Shown here: positions 1 through 5,075 of the stretch, piece by piece
How the letters are laid out: every line of letters begins with the position of its first letter
How positions within the stretch are numbered: position 1 is the stretch's first letter
Assembly (NCBI GenBank): GCA_002380675.1
Contig: DFWB01000124.1
Location: 1-5,075, forward strand
Direction of reading: 5' to 3'
Length of the DNA stretch: 5,075 nt
Source of the DNA: Akkermansiaceae bacterium UBA4145
GTDB taxonomy: Bacteria > Verrucomicrobiota > Verrucomicrobiia > Verrucomicrobiales > Akkermansiaceae
The notes under the pieces: model-generated
The model's database searches: none
Told to the model about the DNA's origin: nothing
The model's input: only the letters and a program-made list of their open reading frames with translations
Program-made: the position numbers and the translations under genes

Positions 1-2328
1 GCTCAATTCCTCGATCAAAGGCGCATCCTCCAGCAGGGCACTTCGCCCCAAGGCATAGACATACAACTTGGTCACGAGGGCCCGGGCAAATTGTTCGCGC
101 CTCTCCGTAAGCAGGTGGTTCTGCAGGTCTGCCAGTCCCGCAACCTGGTGATTCCCCGGCAGGACCGTCGTGGTCGAGACAGCTTTGCGTCCCCTTGCGG
201 TCTTCTCCCTTGGCAACCCGATCGCGTCGAACCGCTCCAGGGCAATACCCCATGGGTCGATGCTGCGATGACAGTCCGCACAGGCTTCCTTCTTCCGGTG
301 GAGCTCCATCTGCTCCCGGACCGGGAGCTTCTCGAAACCAACGACACCTTCCTCCAAGCTCGGAACATCGGGCGGAGGAGGATTGGGAGGGTCATGCAGG
401 AGGTGCTCTCTGATCCAGACAGCGCGCTTGATGGGATGGGAGTCCACTCCATCAGATCCGGCAAGGAGCATGGATGCATGAGCAAGTAAGCCCCCCGGGC
501 GGCTTGTTCCCTCAAGAGGCACCCTCTCGAAGGCCTGGGATCGTGGTCCCTCCAACCCGTAATGCTTTGCCAGGCGGGCATTGAGCATGGTGAAGTCCGC
601 ATCCAGGAACTGCAGGGCCGAGGTGTTGCTCCGCAGGATTTCCAGGAAGAAGGACTGCGTTTCCCGGACCATCTCGGGCTTGAGGGTATTATCGAAGTTT
701 CGATAATACTGTGGGTTGATAGCCACCCGGTCTACTCCATCAAGATCAAGCCATTGCCTGCTGAATTGCTCCGCGAAACGATCCGCCTTCTCGTCGGCGA
801 GCAAACGCCTGAACTCACGACGTAATATCCCGGGGTCCAGTAACTCCTCGGAATCAGCCAAGCCGTAAAGAGTCTCATCCGGAAGAGAGCTCCACAGGAA
901 ATAAGAGAGGCGAGTGGCGAGCTCATGGGCATTCAACCTCCGCCGCTTCTCTGAAGATGAGGGCTCAGTGAGGTAAACAAAATGAGAGGAGGACAGGACG
1001 GCCGACAGGGTCTCTTTGAGGGCTTCCACCGGATGGCCTGATTCCTTCCGCATCAACTCGTGGTGCATGAGCCACTTCGTCAGTTCCGCATCCTGCACTG
1101 GCCGTCGCCAGGCTCGTCGCAGAAAGCGTTCCAGAATAACCCGGAGAGCCTTTGGATCATCCACGTCTTCCCCCTCCCGTATGATCCTGCGGTGCAGGGG
1201 TGGCGGCCAGGAGGCATAGTCGTTCCGGATGATCTCCACTGACTCAATGATAATGCGCGGAAAATCCGGATCCTCAGGGAAGAACTTGACCTTCTTCTTC
1301 TTCACCTTCCCCTTCTTGTCCTTCTCCTCAATGACCTCCGTCACCTCCTTGGGCCGAGGTTCCCCGTCATCGAGCATATTTTGGAGGGTGATGACCCCAT
1401 TAAGTTTGCTACCCGGAACATCGGCCTCCGGCATGGGAAGGAACTCAGATCGCAGCGGAATGTCGTAATATTCCGGCGTTCTCGAGGAAACCTCGATTTC
1501 GCCGGCATCATCCATGATGTTCAGGGTCAGACCCGAGACGAAATACCCATACCGAGCAAAGAGGATCGGGGCAGGCTGTCCCGGTTTCCGGTCGGTCGAG
1601 GCCTTCACCCGCATGGTGAATTGTCCCCCGCGCGGTGGATCCTTGAACGAACCGTGCCAGAAGTTTACCCGACCCAGGCGCTCAGAGGATTTTCCCACGT
1701 AGCGCCGACGGTTGGGTCCCCGGATTGCCTCCTTGGCTCTCTCCACCGGAGAAACACTACGTTCCGGTGGATCGCCTTCCACCAGGATGAGGTCGAGGGC
1801 TTTCCGCGCTGTCTTGAGATAATTCTCGATCTGCAGGGCAGTCATACCGAGGGACGCCCCGTTGTTTTTGAAGCCCTCTGGAGAACGGGCATCGGAAGGA
1901 AGGCTTTCCCCATAATTCATCTCCAAGCCCAGGAGATCGGTCATGGTATGCTGATACTCAGCCCGGTTCAACCGACGCATCACCACCTGCTTGCCTGTAT
2001 TCTTGCGGGCTGCTGCTGCCCGGCGCAACTCCTTCGTCAGCCAAGCAACGAGCACTCGGCGATCCCCGGCAGGCAGAAGGGGGGCTTTCTCCGGGGGCAT
2101 CTCGCCCCGGTTGATTACATCGAGGGCATCGTGCCAAGTCTCGCCGGCATTACCGTGAACCATGTCCGGATCGAGCGAATCGAGTCTGAGGTCTCCCTTC
2201 TGCTTTTCAGGACCGTGGCAGGAAAAACAATGCTTCTCAAGCAAGGGTCTTATCTCTTTCTCGAAACCGGGATTACCAATGGCAACCGAGGGAAGAAGAA
2301 AGAAAGCGATATGGCGCAGGCTGATCAT
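1..2328 (-). CDS. Exported planctomycete-type cytochrome c protein (PSCyt1-DUF1587-DUF1595-DUF1592-DUF1588-DUF1585), C-terminus cut by window edge
   Basis: The frame is open from ATG at 2328 to base 1 with no stop: 776 residues, with probably only a short C-terminal piece missing. A plain signal peptide (about residues 1-18, hydrophobic IAFFLLPSVAIG) predicts export. Domains in order: PSCyt1 haem-binding region with CFSCH at 34-38 and likely axial Met77 in GEMPP; DUF1587 (PSD3) from MRRLNRAEY at 117; an unassigned, probably beta-rich stretch about 190-375 ending in SWPPP; DUF1595 (PSD5) about 390-455 with LERFLRRAWRRP; DUF1592 (PSD4) about 463-590 with LNAHELATRLSYFLW; DUF1588 (PSCyt3) about 608-706 with CADCH at 683-687 then IDPWGIALERFDAIG; start of DUF1585 (PSD2) about 718-776. 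The domains are known by family, but their biochemical role is poorly established; a periplasmic electron-transfer or oxidative role is inferred from the haem motifs. The gene is second in an operon, overlapping its upstream neighbour by 4 bases. A Lys-rich stretch at 338-348 is unusual. The family call is very secure, the substrate unknown. Confidence 0.96.
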   Translation of the reverse strand, partial: MISLRHIAFFLLPSVAIGNPGFEKEIRPLLEKHCFSCHGPEKQKGDLRLDSLDPDMVHGNAGETWHDALDVINRGEMPPEKAPLLPAGDRRVLVAWLTKELRRAAAARKNTGKQVVMRRLNRAEYQHTMTDLLGLEMNYGESLPSDARSPEGFKNNGASLGMTALQIENYLKTARKALDLILVEGDPPERSVSPVERAKEAIRGPNRRRYVGKSSERLGRVNFWHGSFKDPPRGGQFTMRVKASTDRKPGQPAPILFARYGYFVSGLTLNIMDDAGEIEVSSRTPEYYDIPLRSEFLPMPEADVPGSKLNGVITLQNMLDDGEPRPKEVTEVIEEKDKKGKVKKKKVKFFPEDPDFPRIIIESVEIIRNDYASWPPPLHRRIIREGEDVDDPKALRVILERFLRRAWRRPVQDAELTKWLMHHELMRKESGHPVEALKETLSAVLSSSHFVYLTEPSSSEKRRRLNAHELATRLSYFLWSSLPDETLYGLADSEELLDPGILRREFRRLLADEKADRFAEQFSRQWLDLDGVDRVAINPQYYRNFDNTLKPEMVRETQSFFLEILRSNTSALQFLDADFTMLNARLAKHYGLEGPRSQAFERVPLEGTSRPGGLLAHASMLLAGSDGVDSHPIKRAVWIREHLLHDPPNPPPPDVPSLEEGVVGFEKLPVREQMELHRKKEACADCHRSIDPWGIALERFDAIGLPREKTARGRKAVSTTTVLPGNHQVAGLADLQNHLLTERREQFARALVTKLYVYALGRSALLEDAPLIEELS

Positions 2329-3650
2329 CGGTCCTCTTTCCCGTCGGCAAATACCATCTCAAGAGCCCGGGCAGCATTCACCACTGCCTCCTTCTCTGCC
2401 CGGGACGCCTCTGCAATCGCTCTCGTCACCAGTTTGAAATCCGGCTGATCTGCGACCTCCGAACGCGCCAACCTGCTCTCCGAAAGAAGCTCCTGATCAC
2501 TCTTCTCCAGATGCGGATAGCGGGACCGCATCTTCCTCTCCATGATCTCTCGGTTCGCTGCCACCAACTGGAGGGCAGTGGTCTTCTTCGACTTTTCCCG
2601 GGCCTCTGCCAAGGCGGCGTGGTAGCGGGCTTCTGGCAAGTCCTCGAGCCCGGGGTGCAGGAGATGCAGGAGTTCCACCTCCGAGCGCTTGAGCTTGTTG
2701 ATCCCATTCCTGAGGGCAAGGTATGCTGAATCCTCCGCGATCAACCGCTTGCTCTCCAACGCAATCTTCTTCCGCCGTTCCTTCACCGTTCTGAACACCT
2801 CCGGAAACTTCCGCGCAGCGGCTAACTTGCGCTCTTCCGTCTGGGCCACCAGATCACGGAATACCGAACTCTCCCGGTAGAGCTGGTCCCTCGCAATGAT
2901 TTCCCTGATCTTCTGCTGCTCTCCCAGTTCGTGCGGAAGCCAAGGACGCCTCGACTGAAGTTTCTCAAGCTTCCTACAGGTGTCTTCCCACCCTTCCGCT
3001 CTGCCAGTGGCAGAGGCTAGAACAACGTCATCAAATGCCGCTCCCGGCCGATCAACCTGAAAGGCGAAGTAGTCCCGCTCCTGGTCCAGAATGGGATGAC
3101 TCCCCACCACCATATGATTCTCGTCTCCTACCCGGACAAGAATCTCTTCCCCGAGAATCTCGATCATCACCTGATAAAACCGATGCCGCTCAAACCGATG
3201 GGCACACTCTCCATGGATAGTCGGAAAATGGGGAACGGTCTGATCCCGGGCCGTTGTGACGCGGAAGCCATGAGGCCAGAGAAGGACCACCGCGTTATAT
3301 TTCCCGGGAGTGCCCGTCATAATTCGAATCTCCTCCGCCCCCTGAAAGGCCACTTTGAGCTCGATAATGCAGTCCCCATATCGCGGCTTCTTGACGAAGA
3401 CCCGCTTGTTTTCTCCCGGTATCCCAGACCGCATCAAAGCGCCTTCCGCCACGGTCCACCGCTCCCTGAAGAACCAGCGAGCAGGCACGTCCTCAAGACT
3501 CTCGAAATCATCCGCGAGGAGAACCTGACCCCGCTGGCAGAGCTGAGGCTCAAGGCCTGCCCTCAAGCATCCCGAGGACAGCATCAGCAAGATCCCCGTA
3601 GTCAAGGCTACCTGGCATCTGGATCCGAATCTGACTGGATTAGCCCTCAT
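2325..3650 (-). CDS. Exported or lipid-anchored protein of unknown function: N-terminal beta-sandwich-like domain plus charged helical C-terminal half
   Basis: This gene encodes 441 residues and is not a family I can name. The N-terminus has Arg2, Arg7 and Arg11, then a hydrophobic core (VALTTGILLML) and LSSGC ending at Cys28. That fits export, possibly with lipid attachment, but the -3 residue is Ser rather than Leu, so the lipobox is imperfect. Residues about 44-215 resemble a DUF1080/LamG-type jelly roll: an early ADDFES, a following W with a hydrophobic strand pattern (RERWTVAEGALM), and a closing FDDVVLAS typical of the last strand. Residues about 220-441 are rich in Lys, Arg, Glu, Ala and Leu, with almost no Gly or Pro runs, so they are probably long helices. 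There is no CxxCH. ATG at 3650 is preferred over GTG at 3653 because GAGGAAG (3662-3656) sits 5 bases from the ATG but only 2 from the GTG. The stop TGA overlaps the next gene's ATG, so the product probably serves with that cytochrome. Binding of carbohydrate by the jelly roll is a guess. Confidence 0.87.
   Translation of the reverse strand: MRANPVRFGSRCQVALTTGILLMLSSGCLRAGLEPQLCQRGQVLLADDFESLEDVPARWFFRERWTVAEGALMRSGIPGENKRVFVKKPRYGDCIIELKVAFQGAEEIRIMTGTPGKYNAVVLLWPHGFRVTTARDQTVPHFPTIHGECAHRFERHRFYQVMIEILGEEILVRVGDENHMVVGSHPILDQERDYFAFQVDRPGAAFDDVVLASATGRAEGWEDTCRKLEKLQSRRPWLPHELGEQQKIREIIARDQLYRESSVFRDLVAQTEERKLAAARKFPEVFRTVKERRKKIALESKRLIAEDSAYLALRNGINKLKRSEVELLHLLHPGLEDLPEARYHAALAEAREKSKKTTALQLVAANREIMERKMRSRYPHLEKSDQELLSESRLARSEVADQPDFKLVTRAIAEASRAEKEAVVNAARALEMVFADGKEDR
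2332..2336 (-). promoter_or_regulatory. Internal ribosome binding site for the cytochrome gene, inside the end of the upstream gene
   Basis: GAGGA lies 3 bases before the ATG at 2328 and is read as the Glu-Asp codons near the C-terminus of the upstream protein. The spacing is short for independent initiation. Together with the ATGA overlap it suggests that translation of the cytochrome depends largely on ribosomes finishing the upstream gene. Confidence 0.55.
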
Positions 3651-3655
3651 CACTA

Positions 3656-3662
3656 CTTCCTC
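3656..3662 (-). promoter_or_regulatory. Ribosome binding site that fixes the start of the 441-residue protein
   Basis: GAGGAAG reads toward the ATG at 3650 with 5 bases between (7 from the AGGA core), which is normal spacing. The adjacent GTG at 3653 would be too close. This decides in favour of the ATG. Confidence 0.7.
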
Positions 3663-3663
3663 G

Positions 3664-3712
3664 TCACTTCCAAGCTGGCTCTCTTCCGGGGCACGTCACT
3701 TCATCCCTCCTT
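3664..3712 (-). other. Perfect Shine-Dalgarno followed by very short reading frames (possible leader peptide)
   Basis: On the minus strand AAGGAGG (3712-3706) is the strongest Shine-Dalgarno match in the window, yet no long gene starts behind it. Six bases downstream is GTG (3699), opening an 11-codon frame, VTCPGREPAWK, that stops with TGA at 3666-3664, 13 bases before the ATG of the 441-residue gene. A closer ATG (3704) gives only Met-Lys-stop, at a spacing too tight to be likely. This could be a translated leader that delivers ribosomes to the operon, or a chance match. There is no run of one amino acid that would suggest classical attenuation. Confidence 0.25.
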
Positions 3713-3752
3713 CGAGTTTTATCGGGCCAGAACCCACGAGACGTAAAGCAGG

Positions 3753-3768
3753 TGTGATGGGTTTCACT
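3753..3768. promoter_or_regulatory. CRP/FNR-type palindromic operator candidate
   Basis: TGTGA-TGGGTT-TCACT matches the CRP consensus TGTGA-N6-TCACA at 9 of the 10 defined bases. It lies in the middle of the gap between the divergent transporter and operon, where a CRP/FNR-superfamily regulator could affect both. Its centre (3760.5) is about 20 bases from the centre of the -10-like TATAAA to its right. It would therefore overlap the -35 region of a rightward promoter, a position that fits repression better than activation. The match is read directly; the binding protein is inferred. Confidence 0.4.
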
Positions 3769-3775
3769 GACGAAT

Positions 3776-3784
3776 TCTATAAAA
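3776..3784. promoter_or_regulatory. AT-rich -10-like element in the divergent promoter region
   Basis: The string TCTATAAAA contains TATAAA (3778-3783) for the plus strand and, read backwards, TATAGA (3781-3776) for the minus strand. No good -35 box lies at 16-18 bases on the plus strand. On the minus strand a weak CTTTCC lies 17 bases upstream. It is the most promoter-like spot in an otherwise GC-rich gap, but the call is weak and the direction uncertain. Confidence 0.3.
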
Positions 3785-3845
3785 GCCCACGGGGTAAAGG
3801 AAAGCCCCCTTATCAGCAATTCCCCATCGGTCCGGCACAAACTCT

Positions 3846-3850
3846 GAGGT
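3846..3850 (+). promoter_or_regulatory. Ribosome binding site of the AbgT-family transporter
   Basis: GAGGT lies 5 bases before the ATG at 3856. An in-frame TGA at 3850-3852 rules out any longer protein, so this ATG is the first possible start. An alternative ATG at 3892 would trim 12 residues of non-membrane leader. Confidence 0.65.
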
Positions 3851-3855
3851 GAGAG

Positions 3856-5075
3856 ATGACAAGCCTGCGTAATTCCCCCAGCATCCGGGGGATGTCGATT
3901 GATTCTGCTGGTCCAGAGAAAGAGAAACGATCCGGTTGGCTCGACTGGATCGAGCGGGTGGGCAACCGCCTGCCCCACCCCATGACCCTCTTCATCGCCG
4001 GGACGGTCCTGATCCTGGTCCTGTCGCAGGTCGCAGACGTCGGCAACTGGTCCGCCGAGAAAACCGTGATGAAACCCAATGCCGAGGGAGTCAAGGTCAG
4101 GACGGTGGAGACCGTCACCGCCACCGGCCTGCTCGCCGGGGACGGAGCCTTCTGGGCTATCAAGAACATGGTAAAGAATTTCACCGAATTCGCCCCACTC
4201 GGGGTCGTCCTGGTCGGCATGCTCGGAATCGGGGTAGCGGAACGGAGCGGAGCCATTGGAGCCCTGCTCAAGGTTTGCATGCTGATTACCCCCGCACGCC
4301 TGCTAACCCCTTCCATGATCGTGATCGGGATCATGTCCTCCATGGCCCTCGACGCCGGTTACGTGGTCCTTCCCCCAATTGCGGCAGCCCTCTACAAGTC
4401 AGTTGGTCGATCCCCCCTGGTGGGACTTGCCGCCGTCTTCGTGGGCGTGTCGGCAGGCTTCAGCGCCAATCTCTTCATCACCGGACTGGATCCATTGCTG
4501 GCAGGCCTGAGTACAGAGGGAGCCCAGATCCTCGAAGCCGATCGCGATCCAGTAGCCCCCACCGCCAACTGGTGGTTCATGATTGTCTCCACCTTCCTTC
4601 TCACCCTTGTCGGCTGGGGAGTAACCGCCTGGTTTGTGGAACCACGCTACGCCCGGAACAGTCCGGATCAGGGCGGACCCACACCCCTTACCGAGGAGGA
4701 CCTTCTGGCCCGCAAAATCACCCCCGGGGAACGCCGGGGCCTGAAGGCCGCCGGGGCGGTCTTCACCGTCTTTTTCGTCCTGCTCCTCCTCATGATCAAC
4801 CCGGGAGGTCATCTTCCCTATGACCCTCCCCTCGCTGGCAATGACGGCCCCTTCCCGCGCTGGGTCGCCGCTATCGTCCCCCTGCTCTTCTTCTGCTTTC
4901 TGCTGCCGGGGCTGGCCTACGGGATCGCGGCCGGGGAAATCAAGCGCGACCACGACGTGGCCCACATGATGGGTAAGACCATGGCCGATATGGGTCCGTA
5001 TATCGTCCTGGCCTTCTTCGCTGCCCAGTTCGTAGCCTACTTCAAGCACTCAAACCTCGGGGAGATGATGGCCCT
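3856..5075 (+). CDS. abgT: AbgT-family transporter (p-aminobenzoyl-glutamate transporter family), 3' end cut by window edge
   Basis: The window holds 406 residues of a family that is usually about 500-525 long, so roughly the last fifth is missing. It is an inner-membrane protein with hydrophobic segments at about 43-62, 113-128, 150-178, 187-210, 239-260, 299-313, 337-358 and 380-396. Family marks in order: RLPHPMTLF at 38-46; the hairpin GVAERSG at 126-132; SSMALDAGYVVLPP at 161-174, whose Asp166 matches the conserved acidic residue of the family; GFSANLF at 201-207; PTANWWF at 235-241; and MADMGPYIVLAFFAAQFVAYF at 376-396, ending in NLG at 400-402. E. coli AbgT imports p-aminobenzoyl-glutamate, a folate breakdown product, while MtrF and YdaH of this family have been described as antimetabolite exporters, so direction and substrate cannot be read here. 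No folate or peptidase gene is visible beside it. It is divergent from the cytochrome operon. The family is certain; the symbol is given at family level only. Confidence 0.95.
   Translation, partial: MTSLRNSPSIRGMSIDSAGPEKEKRSGWLDWIERVGNRLPHPMTLFIAGTVLILVLSQVADVGNWSAEKTVMKPNAEGVKVRTVETVTATGLLAGDGAFWAIKNMVKNFTEFAPLGVVLVGMLGIGVAERSGAIGALLKVCMLITPARLLTPSMIVIGIMSSMALDAGYVVLPPIAAALYKSVGRSPLVGLAAVFVGVSAGFSANLFITGLDPLLAGLSTEGAQILEADRDPVAPTANWWFMIVSTFLLTLVGWGVTAWFVEPRYARNSPDQGGPTPLTEEDLLARKITPGERRGLKAAGAVFTVFFVLLLLMINPGGHLPYDPPLAGNDGPFPRWVAAIVPLLFFCFLLPGLAYGIAAGEIKRDHDVAHMMGKTMADMGPYIVLAFFAAQFVAYFKHSNLGEMMA

Noticed and set aside
1..2328. Possible frameshift or internal stop in the cytochrome gene
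   Set aside because: I read every codon in frame from 2328 to 1. No stop occurs and all expected domain motifs appear in order in the same frame.
1381..2448. A 355-codon open frame on the plus strand
   Set aside because: It lies opposite the cytochrome gene, whose conserved domain motifs run through the same bases on the minus strand. The plus-strand translation has no recognisable domain and reads as a shadow.
3651..3653. GTG as the start of the 441-residue protein
   Set aside because: The Shine-Dalgarno GAGGAAG would be only 2 bases away; the adjacent ATG has normal spacing.
3096..3746. A 216-codon plus-strand frame opposite the 441-residue gene
   Set aside because: It has no recognisable motifs, and the minus-strand gene has an export signal, a ribosome binding site and operon coupling.
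3651..3855. Sigma-54 promoter, riboswitch or terminator in the divergent gap
   Set aside because: GGCAC near 3834 lacks the matching GC-rich -12 element. No stable stem followed by a T run and no conserved riboswitch core is visible.
3882..3894. Small inverted repeat CATCC-GGG-GGATG near the transporter start
   Set aside because: It has a 5-base stem with a 3-base loop inside the coding region, too short to call a regulatory hairpin.
3936..4823. A 295-codon plus-strand frame inside the transporter
   Set aside because: The translation is Arg/Pro/Gly-rich with no membrane segments or motifs. The overlapping AbgT frame is unmistakable.
4399..5049. Minus-strand frames opposite the transporter (also 3813-4343)
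   Set aside because: They are antisense shadows of a GC-rich gene, without domain-like sequence or a convincing ribosome binding site.

Overview
The window looks like bacterial chromosome from the PVC group, most likely Verrucomicrobiota and less likely Planctomycetota. The main reason is a gene with the PSCyt/PSD domain series (PSCyt1, DUF1587, DUF1595, DUF1592, DUF1588, DUF1585), a family concentrated in those phyla. Coding is dense, base composition is moderately GC-rich, and Shine-Dalgarno sites are clear. I cannot name a genus from the sequence alone.

Layout: there are three protein genes around one divergent intergenic region. Bases 3650 down to 1 on the minus strand form a two-gene operon. 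The first gene (3650-2325) encodes a 441-residue exported protein with a probable beta-sandwich half and a charged helical half; I do not recognise it as a named family. Its stop overlaps by 4 bases (ATGA) the start of the second gene (2328 to beyond base 1). That gene is an exported planctomycete-type cytochrome c protein; 776 residues are visible and the C-terminal tip lies outside the window. On the plus strand, from 3856 past the right edge, lies an AbgT-family transporter, with 406 residues visible.

The 205-base gap (3651-3855) holds the control signals for both directions. These include a near-perfect CRP/FNR-type palindrome (3753-3768), an AT-rich -10-like element next to it (3776-3784), and a perfect Shine-Dalgarno followed by very short reading frames on the minus strand (3664-3712).

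How the genes may work together: the overlap implies that the exported 441-residue protein and the cytochrome are made together and probably act in the same envelope complex or degradation process. By analogy with other PSD-type loci this could be polysaccharide or organic polymer breakdown, but that is inference. The transporter is divergent and may share only the control region.

No RNA gene, CRISPR array, mobile element, attachment site or terminator was found. Nothing here amounts to a clearly new system. The best leads are the uncharacterised exported partner protein, its coupling to the cytochrome, and the intergenic palindrome.
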